Shown here: positions 47,075-58,309 of the stretch, one piece after another
How the letters are laid out: every line of letters starts with the position of its first letter
Numbering within the stretch: the first letter of the stretch is position 1
Assembly (NCBI GenBank): GCA_002914805.1
Contig: JXTB01000061.1
Coordinates: forward strand, 384,776-448,775
Direction of reading: 5' to 3'
Length of the DNA stretch: 64,000 nt
Source: Parasponia andersonii
Taxonomy: Eukaryota; Streptophyta; Magnoliopsida; Rosales; Cannabaceae
The notes under the pieces: model-generated
Told to the model about the DNA's origin: nothing
Database searches by the model: none
What the model saw: only the letters and a program-made list of their open reading frames with translations
Program-made: the position numbers and the translations under genes

Positions 47075-48693
47075 TGTTGAGAAACTAAGGTTTTAATCTT
47101 ATTCACCATTATTTTGAAGATAACATACATGATTTAGTACTAATGATTTAACTTGAGTGTATAGTGAAATAGCTTTAAAAGTTCTAATTCAAGTTAATCA
47201 AATAATCAAACTTAAAGATGGATGTATATTGGACTTATTATAATCAAGCTTGAAGATAGACAATCAAGATACAAGATCATGGTTAGATAAAGTATATTTC
47301 ATATTTAGTTTTATATTTGAATTAGTTCATTGCAAATAAATTTTTTTTTCATTGGCTCATGCTTTTAAAAGAGTTTTTATACTATAGTTATTTTATTATA
47401 GAAGTTTAAAAATAAAAAATAATGATTTATTCAAATGGATAAAATATTCTTTAATATATGATTTTTTTTATGTTTAAATAAGTTACAAATATATATGAAT
47501 TCATGATTATTTGAAATAGACTAAAAAGAAATTTTCTATTTGCAAACTAGATTATATTTTGATATGAATACTTTCTTAATTATTGTCAAATACTTTTGTG
47601 AAATTACAACATATTTGTAATAGTTAAAAGTTTTCTTTTCAAATTGATTTCTAATATTTTTAAAGTGTTTAAAATGTATTTAGAAGTCAAAATTTGAAAA
47701 ATACCAAAAACTGTCTGAATTTGGAAGAATACCAAAAAGATATCAAAAATTGAAAGTTTTAGGTAAACTAGAAATAACTACTATTGGACCAAAAATATCA
47801 TCTGATAGATCGAAAACTTCGTAATGACAGTTAGATTTTGATCGCTGCCACTGTACTACCAACGACTAGTTTTTGAAAATCTACAGAAAACTTGACCAGT
47901 CTATCGAAAACTCGAAAGACTGAGTCAAACGGTAAAAAATGGCTAGTTTTCTTAAGAACTTATAAATAGAAACCATTTTAATACTTGAAAAATACTTTAC
48001 ATGAACCTAAATTGTTATCTAACTACTTTCAAAGTACAAAAGTCTATTCTTACATTAAATTAACTTTTAGATCATATTGAGCCAATCTTAGAGAATTCAT
48101 TATGTATTGTTCTCAAATCTTCTAAGCAAAAATTGTATTCATTACTTTGTAAGGAGAGTTTTTGAGTATATTCACTCTTGTTTATCAAAAAATCATTTAA
48201 GTGTAAGGCGAGATTAGTACTAGAATCATAAACAATCCTTATAGGTAAGGTTGCCACCTAAATTTAAACGACCCATTGTAAAGGTTTGCGTGAGTCTAAG
48301 AAAAAATCATTCCATTTGTAAAAGAAGTCGGTCAAGTCTATAATCTTAATCCGAATAGTGAAAAGCTTAAAACAAGTTACTGAGAGATGGGGACATAGGC
48401 AAATCATCGTGTTTGTCGAACCTTATAGAAAATAAATTTGTATTTTCTCTATCCCTATACTTTGAGTTTGTATTTTCTCTATCCGTATACTTTTTATATT
48501 GCAAGCTATTTGATTGAGTATTTGATATATAATGTGATAAATATAATTGATATTATTGCTATATGCTTGGTATTTTTGTTTGTTTAACTTCAAAGTTTCA
48601 AAGTGGTCAATGGTTTTATGTAGTTAAAAAGTTTCTTAAAAAATTTTAAAACCCAATTCACTCCCATATTGGGTAGTCAATCTTGAGATAACA
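47075..48693 (+). mobile_element. Probable solo LTR of a SIRE-like Ty1/copia element
   Basis: It starts TGTTGAGAAAC and soon has TTTTGAAGATAACA. Its 3' half carries GGGGACATAGGC, GTCGAACCTTATAG and a repeated TTTGTATTTTCTCTATCC, and it ends near CAATTCACTCCCATATTGGG and TTGAGATAACA. These phrases are typical of long SIRE/Maximus copia LTRs. Possible 5-bp target duplication with one mismatch: CCACT before and TCACT after. No internal coding or second LTR is present. The orientation is by LTR motifs. The 61-codon ORF at 48072-48257 is not a gene. Confidence 0.55.
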
Positions 48694-50267
48694 TCACTAA
48701 CTCAGCTATACCCTATTAACTCAGCTATACAACCTTACACACTTATCCAAAAAAACCCCCCACAAACTTCCTCTTTTTTCTTTTGAGATTGGAAGAGAAC
48801 AAGATTATTTCCCCCTAAAATCCGATTAGAAAACTGTTATAAACTAAAAAAATATCTCTCAAATTTCATACAGAAGTCGAAAATTTCATTCTCATCCTCT
48901 CAAGCACCCATTCTTATTTCATAATGGTAAAAACCTATTTTGCTTAAGGTTGAAAAGCTAGTTCGAAAAATCTAGCCACAACCTCAATGGCAAGGTCGAC
49001 GAATATGCCATCTAAGTCTACCGGTTAAATCACCGTAAAGTCCTTGGCAAGGTTTCTAGTCATAAAGCCAAAGAACCCAGTCAAAAAAACCCAGATTTTA
49101 AGGACAAGAGGTCAATAGAAGTATCAAAAAAATGGTTATTAGTTGCTTATTTCATATAGAATGTTGAGATTTCAGATTTTGACCTAGGTCAAGAACTTTT
49201 TGACCCCCCCATCAAGAGCTTTTTTACCTTAAGATCTTTCTAACCTAAAGCCAATAAGTTTCTGAACAAAAGTCAAGAAACTATAGACCTTACGTCGAAG
49301 AAGTTCGTGACATGAGGTGAAAAAACTCTTAACCTAAGGTCAAGACTCTCTTGACCTCATGGTGATGAAGTTCCTGATCTTAAAAAGCTCTTGACTTCAG
49401 GTAAAAAGCACTTGACTTCAAGTTAGAAATTCTTAACATCAGGTACAAAATTTGTTAATTCTGGTCAACAACTTCTTGAGCTCATGTTAAGAAGATATTG
49501 ACCCACCAATTGGTCAATTTTTTCTTAACCATATGGTAAAATCAGTTTGATATGTGAGGTGTAGAAGGCCATTATAAAGATGCATATACAAAAACATGAA
49601 ATCTTCAGCACAATAATGCTTAGAGCAGTATTATAGAATTTCGTCAAAAATTTCTTACTTATTATCAACTGCAAAATAACCATCTGTAAATTAAATACAT
49701 AATTTACTTTCAAATGTCAAAAGCTCCCAAAAAATATCTGAAAAACTAGCTCAATTTTTCTTATGCATAAGCAAAGCTTTGATCAGTTATGGGTGAGAAA
49801 AAACACAGTTGAAAAAGAATAAGAAGAGAGAGAAAGAGAGAGAAAGAAAAGATAAAAAATGAAAGAAAAAGTGGGAGAGAAACACTCGCCAAACATAGTG
49901 TAATTTATTACGAGTTCTTATTACCATGTAAAACTAAACATAACATTATATAAAAATTAGACAATATAATACAACTTAATATAGTACAATATATATTACA
50001 ATATGACACATCAAATGTACCCTTAATGCTATCACCAACCCTTTCACTTTTTAACAGGGGTAAGTTTGGAATGAACTATAATTCTTTCTCTACTGATACC
50101 AAATTTTGGTCCTAAAATTGTCTTTATATCATAGATGCACAAAAAGGAAAAAATAGGTTGAAACTAGTCTTATCCATGTCGTTTTCTCTTGTTAGTTTGG
50201 GTTTAATAAGCCCAAAACTGGAGTTACTGGGCTGGGCTAAAGCCAACGCAATTCGAGTGCCTTCTGA
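48694..50267. other. Intergenic; diverged short tandem repeats at 49180-49510
   Basis: Between 49180 and 49510 a motif of the type CTCTTGACCTCAGGTCAAGAAG is repeated with heavy drift about every 25-35 bp. Around 50100-50200 there is a partial end of MITE family 2 (AGTCTTATCCATGTCG). No gene was recognised. Confidence 0.45.
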
Positions 50268-50275
50268 CCTAAGAG

Positions 50276-51065
50276 TTGGGTTGGTAATTCATGTCCACGG
50301 ATGATACTCATGTCACATCAATGTACATGTATAATAGATAGATGCTCAACTTGAATACAACCCGTTTAATAAACGGGTCAGAAATTATGATACAAATATA
50401 ACTTGTTTATAAACGGCTTGATACGATACGATCCATGTAACCTGATTACTAAATAGGTCATATTGATCTGTGATATATAATCTGTGACCTATGATCCGAA
50501 TACGACTCGAATATGACCTTTTAATAAAGGGCCTCATAGAAATATGACCAAATTTTAGGCCAAATTTAAGTAAATATCCCTTTATCAAATGTTATAGCTA
50601 TATGTTTATATACCAAGTATAAAATTATATATATCAAGTATAAAAAATTATATAACTAGTATATTTCAGTATAGAAACTGAAATTTGTAGATAAATATAT
50701 CTACCAAGTATAAAAATATATATATAACAGGATATTTAGCTATAAAATTTTAAAAGTGGATATCTACTTAATCAAATTTAAAATATTGATCATCTACCTA
50801 AATTTTTCTTTAATAAAATGGGTCAAAAATTATGATACGAATACGACTCCTTTATAAATAAATTGACACGATACAACACGACTCGTTTACTAAACATATC
50901 ATTTTTTGTATTGGTGGGTTAACCCTGAATATGACTCATTAATTAAATTGGTCAATATTTCTAACTTGAATACGACACGAACACGATTAAGCTAAATCTA
51001 TACTCATTAATTTTGTGTGAGTTTCGAGTCATATTGTCGTGTAGTGTCACGAATTACCAGTCCTA
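50276..51065. mobile_element. Non-autonomous hAT element (790 bp)
   Basis: Terminal inverted repeats TTGGGTTGGTAATTCATG (left) and TAGGACTGGTAATTCGTG (right, reversed) match at 13 of 18 positions. The flanking 8-mers CCTAAGAG (50268-50275) and TCTGAGAG (51066-51073) match at 6 of 8, the rest being transitions. Subterminal motifs such as GATACGAATACGACTC and AAACGGGTCA repeat inside both ends. There is no transposase. Confidence 0.7.
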
Positions 51066-51110
51066 TCTGAGAGTTGCAAGTGAAATCCCAATTCCTAACT
51101 CGACTGTGCC

Positions 51111-51135
51111 CTCTCTCTCTCTCTCTCTCTCTCTC
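51111..51135. repeat. (CT)n tract in the PHF5A-like leader
   Basis: About twelve CT units lie just before the 5' UTR splice donor of the PHF5A-like gene. Such tracts are common in plant 5' leaders. Confidence 0.85.
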
Positions 51136-51167
51136 TTTTCAAGTAGATTCGTCTTCCAAGATCTTAG

Positions 51168-52414
51168 GTAATATTTGGTTATTTGTTGTATTTGTTTCAC
51201 AGAATTCATTTGGGATGAGTTGTAAATTCTAAAATTTCTTGCTCTATTTTAATATTTTGTTGAGCTCTTTGAATTTTGATTTATTGATAATCTAGATGTT
51301 TGAATATCATGCTCTTGTTGTGCAAGTTTGTCTTTTGTTGTTGAAAATGGTGGTACCAAGCTGAAACATAAACCATGCTCTATATTTTTTCATTCTTTGG
51401 GTCTAAGTTTAAACCAATTAGATTGGGATTTATGGCCTCAACAACAATTTTTGTTGGTTCTCTGTATTTATTTATTTTTTTACTATTTCTAGGTAGTACG
51501 AAGAAAAAGAAATGTTGGTTTATTTATTTATATGCTAATCTACAACTTTAGGGTTTAATTGTCCTTTTCTTTGTTTACTTGGAGAAATAGAGGATATGGA
51601 TTGAGCTTATGAGCTTGTTATTTTGATGTAGAGAAGTGTAACTCTCAATCACAATCACTGTTTACTGAAATTTAGGACAATTGATAATGTGTGGGTTTAT
51701 ATATCTGGTTTGTCTTTTGTGAAAATGTTCGTGTTCAAAATTCTTATGGCCGTAGGGTCTTAGGCCCTTTCGGATGTCGGATATGCGCAGCCATGGAGCA
51801 ATTCAATTGTAATATTCTAGAGTATGCCTCACCACTCTTCCATCTTTATAAGAAAAGCACCTTTGGGAGGAACGACATTCTTTTGTTCGTCCTGTCGCAA
51901 TGTTCTTCCTCTAATTTGGAACTATTGTTTTGCTGATTGTTTATAAATGCAAGCACAAAATGGCAATGGTTGAAGATTCATTGTTCCAAAGCTGTAGTGT
52001 GGTGAAAAGAAGCCATTGATCTTTGTTCTTTTGTGAATTGTTCTCTTTGTACCTCGTCTTTAGTATCTATTTGGTTGATTATCATAGATTTTGGTACTTT
52101 AGTTGTTCCACAGCTTGACTATTAAAAGTTTAATGACTCGTTTTAGTTTTAGTATAACTAGATTGGTTGTTATAATTTGGGTGGTAATTCTGATGCGACA
52201 TACTCTAAAGTCTAATCTTGTATTTGATTTACTCGGTTCATTTTGCCTTTTCTTTTACCTTTTGAAAGGATTTGTTCTGTTTTTGAAATTTTTTTCCATC
52301 ATATCTTTTTAGTGTGGGGTCCTTGAGAACCGACTTCTTTACATCTAACGTGTCATCAATCATTGGCATGTATTTGAGCTTGGCCGTACATTTAGAAATT
52401 AAGAATTGTTACAG
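51168..52414 (+). other. 5' UTR intron of the PHF5A-like gene
   Basis: A donor CTTAG|GTAATA at 51168 and an acceptor TTACAG|AAACC at 52414 would join the CT-rich leader to a position 5 nt before the ATG. This suggests a copy made at DNA level and not a retrocopy. The ORFs inside (51691-51936, 52103-52312) have no known relatives. Confidence 0.6.
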
Positions 52415-52419
52415 AAACC

Positions 52420-52692
52420 ATGGCTAAGCATCATCCTGATTCAATTATGTGTCGGAAGCAGCCTGGAATTGCCATTGGACGACTTTGCGAGAAATGTGAT
52501 GGAAATTGTGTGATCTGCGACTCCTACGTGCGTCCTTGCATTCTTGAGCGGGTTTGCGATGAATGGAACTACCGCAAGGAGTGTACGCAGCAAGAGAAAG
52601 ATAGGGACGGATGTCCTAAGATTGTTAATCTAGGGAGTGCCAAGACAGCTTTGTTCTATGAACGTAAGAAGTATGGTTTTAAGAAAAGATGA
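52420..52692 (+). pseudogene. PHF5A/Rds3 (SF3b 14b) homologue with internal deletion (90 aa)
   Basis: The protein begins [20 protein letters not shown] and ends [11 protein letters not shown], the hallmarks of PHF5A/Rds3, a zinc-binding SF3b subunit of the U2 snRNP that is normally 110 aa and almost invariant in eukaryotes. Here about 20 codons are missing in frame after CDEWNY, where the usual protein has a segment with the Cys pair CVIC and a further Cys. In addition a normally conserved Cys (CDEC) is Trp and another at the joint is Arg. Other changes at normally invariant sites (CILERV for CTLVRI, TALF for TDLF) add to this. The loss of several zinc ligands makes a working SF3b subunit unlikely, although the frame is open. 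It is either a decaying paralogue or an expressed variant. The start has a good context (ACCATGGCT). Confidence 0.85.
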
Positions 52693-53179
52693 TAAGCCTT
52701 TTGGTATTTTTGGTATCACTGACGCATTTGTTCTATGAACATTTGAAAATATGGTTTGTTTAAAGATGATGAGCATGTTGGATTAGTATTTCTAGTTACT
52801 ATTATCCACCATTGAAGCATAGAGAGGGAAGTTCTAGAAATGTTTGAAACGATGTAGAGAAGATTGCCCTGAATTTGTATTTGTAGACAGTGTCTGGCTG
52901 AGTTAGTAACGGCTCATCTTATAAATCATATATTTTCATGACGTTACTTTTTTTTCCCATCTCTGGTGTAATATTTTAGCAAGGTACATGGCCAAGTTTT
53001 GTCTTATTTCTATGTCATGAATGAGTACAATCAAGTCTGACTAGAATCTTACCACATTCGCGGGCTTCAATTAAAATTCTTTGGACTATTGTCGTGGAAT
53101 AAATTAATTCTACGCTATTTTTTTCTTTATGTATTAAATTTATCATTATACAATTTTTTTTTTAAAATGAATTATCGAC

Positions 53180-53389
53180 GAATTTTTGACAAATTCTTGA
53201 CGATATTGATAGATTTTTGAACGATTTTTGACGTCAATGACGATCTTGATAGATTCTTGATGAATCTTTGACAGATTCTTAATGAATTCTTGACACCAGT
53301 GGCGATCTGGATAAGTTTTTGATGAATTATTAACTGATTTTTTTACAATCTTTATGGATTTTTGACAAATTCTTGACAGATTTTTTACA
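53180..53389. repeat. Diverged minisatellite (TTCTTGACGAATTTTTGAC motif)
   Basis: A 20-30-bp motif containing GATTCTTGACRAATTTTTGAC is repeated with drift. It resumes on the far side of the hAT insertion (57031-57110: CTTGATGTATTTTTGACG, AATCTTGACGAATTCTTAA). The stretch 52693-53179 before it is the 3' flank of the PHF5A-like gene with no feature. Confidence 0.7.
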
Positions 53390-53974
53390 ATTTTGTAGAC
53401 TTGTCAATTCGGGTTGAGCCCAACAAACCAGCCTGCGACCTGGCCCGTTCATTTAGGGGCCCAGGGTAGGCTTGGGATTCTTGGCCCATTTTTTTTTTTG
53501 GCCTAGAATCGTCTGGATCCTTATTATTATTATTTTTTTTCTGTTTTTTTGGTTTAGACTATTTTTTTTTAACATAAATCCAGTGGTAATAAACATTACC
53601 ATTGGGTCCAATGGTAATATTACTGTTGGAACTTTTATTTTATTTATTTTATTTTAAACTATTTTTAAAAATATTTTCTTATATTATAAATATTCTACTC
53701 TTCCGTTGTTTTTTCATACTTACAACTTTCAAATACTCTATTATTCTCTCATTCTTTATCTCTTATTATATTCTCGATTTTATCTTTTTTCTCTTATCTA
53801 ATTACTATTTACTAATTATAATAATTAGTAATTATATTTATAGTCTCCACAACTCATAGAGTTCAATTCAAGATATGATTCAATTTATCACACTTATGTT
53901 TTTAATTTCATTAATTTGTAGTATATTTAGTTATTTACTAATATAATAGTTTGTAGTTTGTAGAAATTTTTCTA

Positions 53975-54370
53975 CAATACTATGTTTTTAATTTCAATTA
54001 ATTTGTAATTTTAATTTATAATTATTTATAATTAAGATAGTAGTTTATTAGTTTGTAGTTTGTAGAAAGTTTATTAGAATATTATATTTTTAATTTCAAT
54101 TAATTTGTAATTTGTAGTTATTTATAATTAAGTTATTAGAAAGTTTATTAGAATATTATATTTTTAATTTCAATTAATTTGTAATTTATAGTTGTTTACA
54201 ATTAAGTTAATAGAAAGTTTATTTGAATATTATATTTTTAATTTCAATTAATTTATAATTTGTAGTTGTTTATAATTACGTTAGTAGAAAGTTTATTATA
54301 ATATTATTTTTTAATTTCAATTAATTTGTAATTTGTAATTGACTGTTTACAATTAAATTAGTATAAAGTT
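53975..54370. repeat. Tandem repeat of about 73 bp in the hAT 5' region
   Basis: TTAATTTCAATTAATTTGTA recurs near 53989, 54101, 54165, 54239 and 54312, with TAGAAAGTTTATTAGAATAT between. Intervals are 64-74 bp except the first. Confidence 0.75.
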
Positions 54371-54465
54371 TAGTATTCTATGTTCAAATTAATTAATTTT
54401 GTAATATGTTTTATTATAATTCTAAATTATGAATTCAAAATAATTAAGTAACATATTGATAATAT

Positions 54466-54496
<31 letters not shown>

Positions 54497-54500
54497 GGAT

Positions 54501-56635
54501 ATGAATATATCAAAAATTATCCCCATTGATTTGGAAGTAGATGATGATCAAATTTGCATAGCTGAAGAGGGTGACCAAGTCCCCAAAATGCAAACTAGTC
54601 AAACTATTAGTAGGAGCTGTTCACAATTTCAAGAAAGTTATTCACCAAGCGCAAGCATGATCTCCAAATGTACGAGGACAAGTTCTAATATGTGGGATCA
54701 TATTGATATGGAATTCAAAAATAAGGCTGATGGTAAGAAGACAAAAATGGCAAGATGTAAATATATTATAAAAAATTATTAACAGTTGAACTATCTAGCA
54801 AGACCGCTCTTCTGAATAAATATAGTAATGCATATGTCAAAAAATATAAAGGAAACACGGAGTTGACTCAGTCAATACTTCAAATCAATAAGGATGATTC
54901 GATAAGTTCTTGGAACTATGATCCTTTAGTAGCTAGGGAGTCTCTAGCACATTTAATTACTATAAACAATTTACCACTAGGATTTGGTGATTGTAATAGC
55001 GATGAAGATCATATTAGAAGATCTCACTATCATAACTTTAAAAGAGTTTTTAGAAATACTATTAGGAGTGATTTGATTAAAGTTTATGAAAATATGCATA
55101 AAGAATTAATATTTAAATTAATTTCATTAAATTTTTGTATTGTATTGACATATGATATTTGAGGTACTAACTCCAAACAAGATTATTTAAGTGTAATTAC
55201 ACATTATTTAGATTTAAGATAGAAAATGTAAAAAATAATAATTAGTTTTAGAGTCATTGATAACAAATATACTACTGACATTATTAGAGATAGAATTTTA
55301 AATGTTGTTGAAGAATATAACACAATAAATCACATTATCTCTATTATTTTCGATAATGTTACCGCAAATATAAAGGCCATAAAATTACTTAGGAATTTGG
55401 TAAGTTCATATAGTGGAGGATTCTTATTGCATTAACGTTGTACATGTCATATCATTAACCTTATCGTTAAATTCGGTATGGATGTAATAAGTATATATAT
55501 TGAAAATATTCAATCCGCTATTTCTTATATTCATACTTTTAATCCATGCATTGTCGAATTTAAAAGATATTGTATAGCCCAAAGGTTAAAATCAAGAAAA
55601 TTCTAAGTTGACATACCCTTAAGGTGGAATTCCACTTATTTGATGTTGAAAAATGCATTACAGTATAAAATTCCAATTATCATATTTTTCAACTAAAAAA
55701 TGAGTTCATTAGTATTGAAAGACAAAGATTGGTTTATTTACAAAAAATTTATACACTTTTTAGACGTTTTTTATGAAGCTATTTTGCTTTATTTAGTATT
55801 TATTATCCTACTTTTCTAATTATTTTACATCATATCTTTTTTATTACTGAAATATTTTGTAAGGAAAGGTATGACCCTATATTTGAACTAATTATAACAC
55901 GTATGTAAGAAATATTTTTGAAATATTAGTTTCCCATTCCTTTATTATATTCATTTACTTTTATTTTATATTATATGGATAAATTAAATGGTCTTTCTAA
56001 TTTAATTAGCTACATTGTTACATATTTTGAGATAGATTATAGTTCTAAATATACAAATATTCGTGATAAATTTTTTGAAGTGTATAGTATGTATAAGGCT
56101 AAGTTAAGCAGAACATATAGTCAAGAACAACACACTCCACAACAAACTGAAAAACAATAAAAGAATAAGTCTTTTTGTAGCATGATAAGTTCTCGTTCTC
56201 AAGGGCGTAATTGTGGCTCATTCTCAGTATCATCAAGTTTAAGTCAACCATTACTACCAATAAATCCACTGCAATCCTCTAAGTTTAACCAGTATATTGA
56301 GCTAGATTCTGACATTGACCTTAATGATGAGAACTTCAAAGTTTTTGACTAATGGCAAAGACGTTAATCAAGATTTCTGGTACTTTCATAATTAATGTGT
56401 GACACTTTAACTATTCTGGTATCCATGATTTCTTCAAAGTTTGCTTTTAGTATGACTGGGATGATAGTAGATGAGTGAAGGACTTTGTTAGCCCCTAAAA
56501 TGATTGAGGTGCTAGAATATATTAAAGATAAGGAATAAACGACTAAGCAAAATCAAGAAATTATTCGTATTTACAATGAAGAATTGGCTGAAAATTTCAA
56601 TAACTTGTACCTGAATGATAATAATGAGTTATAAA
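54501..56635 (+). pseudogene. hAT transposase, broken
   Basis: The N-terminus has a degenerate BED zinc finger: SNMWDHIDMEF..., then MARCKYI with the second Cys lost. The middle has ARESLAHLITINNLPLGFGD, then SLNFCIVLTYDI. Later pieces include FDNVTANIKAIKLL, then a CTCHIINLIVK-like stretch and PLRWNSTYLML, all typical of plant RICESLEEPER-type hAT transposases. The C-terminal dimerisation segment reads SMISSKFAFSMTGMIVDE then RTLLAPKMIEVLEYIKD at about 56410-56530. Numerous stops and shifts make it non-functional. The ORFs at 54863-55162 and 55975-56160 belong to it. Confidence 0.82.
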
Positions 56636-57110
56636 TTCATAATTAATGATATATTAGTTTTTTTAAATAATAATTTGAATTATAATCAATAATTTTCAAT
56701 AAAATCAAATTCAAAATTTCAAATTTATTTGTTTCTTTATTTTTTAACATTTTTATTATAATTCTAAATAATTTTCTTAATAGTTTTGTTTTTAAACTTT
56801 TAATAGCAAAAAAAAACATAACATATTTAGTTTATATTATCTATTCTTTTTAAATTCAATTAAAAAATTTAAACTTAACATATTAAAAAAAATTGTAAAA
56901 AAAAATAAAAAAGCAACCAAAAAGAAGGGCAAAGCACAGGCCGGGACCAGTTTTGGGCTGCCAAAGGCCCAGTGGGCCAACAGGCCAAGCCATATTTTCT
57001 TTTTGGTCGGTTGGTCTAGTCTATTTTGTAATTTTTACACTCTTGATGTATTTTTGACGTTAGTTGTAATCTTGACGAATTCTTAATAAATTTTAGACTA
57101 TTTTTCTTCC

Positions 57111-58208
57111 AAAAATGATAGAATTTAACAGTAATGATAATTTAGTTAAATATTTGAAAAAAAAAATAGTAATTACCTATTAGCCTGATATCAGGGTCTA
57201 ACAAATTATATCCAGGTTATGAACGAGTATTGACTAGAATCTTACCATAGATCATGAGCTAGACTTAGTTTGAGGCATGTGAGTCTGACTATTCATGGTC
57301 ATTCATTAACTAGGGTGGGCTCTATGCGGATCGCACCGTTCAATGGATTCGATTGCCCAGATATATAATGATCTAGGAAATTTATTTTCTGGTTAATGAA
57401 AATCTTACCATAGATCACGAGCTAAATTTATTTTTAGATTTTTTAATATATATATAAAATATGATGAATGGAATCTTTTTCGATTCTCTTAGCATGCATG
57501 CAATGTAAAAAAAAAATCTGTGTTTAACTAGAATATGATATCATTCATTAATGCATTTGGCGGTCCAGCTGAACAAATTAAATAGAGGTTGACGTATAAT
57601 CTATGGATAAACATATAATTTTTTTTGTACCTTGTATTTTGTGTATTTTGATTTTTGGTTCAATTCTTACTTTGCATTTTGTTATTATCAATATTGTTCA
57701 TTAATGTTTAAACTTGAAACAATTTATATCCTCTTTGGACTTTGATAATTGATTTTACTAAAATATTTTAAACTTTAAAGATATGTAATTTTAATTTGTT
57801 TTAAATTTAAAATAAATTAAAATAATATAATAAAATGAAAAATTATTAAACTTAAAAAAAACGTATAATTTTTCTAATATTTATTAGTTTATTTTTTAAA
57901 TTTTAAATGAGCTTTACGTTTGAATTAATTTTTAAATATATATGTTTTGAATTTTCTAAGAAAATCTTTTAGTAAACTAATGGTGAAAATTTATGTTTGA
58001 CCTATATAGGGGTATATGAATTTGTTAAAGTTTTAAATTTGAAAGATGATCTTGATATTAACTAAAATACATTACCTAAAATACGAGGTATAAACTAAAC
58101 AAATAATGAAAATCTAATGTATAAAAATCTAATTATTTCCAGAATTGATTTTGATTACCTTAATATTAATTACGGGTATTCCATATTCAGATTCGTGTTA
58201 ATTTGTAC
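57111..58208. other. Intergenic, upstream of the peptide gene
   Basis: AT-rich. The phrase GACTAGAATCTTACCA occurs at about 57231 and again at about 53040 on the other side of the hAT element; a related AATCTTACCATAGATCA follows near 57402. No gene was recognised. Confidence 0.4.
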
Positions 58209-58216
58209 TATAAATA
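58209..58216 (+). promoter_or_regulatory. TATA box of the PSY-like peptide gene
   Basis: TATAAATA at 58209-58216 lies 94 bp before the start codon. Transcription would start near 58240-58250, giving a leader of about 60-70 nt. Confidence 0.7.
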
Positions 58217-58309
58217 GAGAGAAAATCATAATCTCTTTCTTCCACCGTAACTAGACATCGATAATCAGAGAGATATTCAAAATATTTGCAGATCGTAACA
58301 TATAAAAAT

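Larger units (their letters stand above)
53398..57022 (+). mobile_element. Autonomous-type hAT element, decayed (3.6 kb)
   Basis: It is flanked by the perfect 8-bp direct repeat ATTTTGTA (53390-53397 and 57023-57030). The ends read GACTTGTCAATTCGGG on the left and AGACTAGACCAACC reversed on the right, similar in type but imperfect. Both subterminal zones have GGCCCA/TGGGCC-rich stretches (53420-53515 and 56938-56995). The inside encodes a BED finger/hAT transposase with a C-terminal dimerisation region, broken by stops. It interrupts a minisatellite, which confirms the ends. Confidence 0.85.

Noticed and set aside
55975..56160. Separate small gene of 61 codons
   Set aside because: It continues the broken hAT transposase of the element at 53398-57022.
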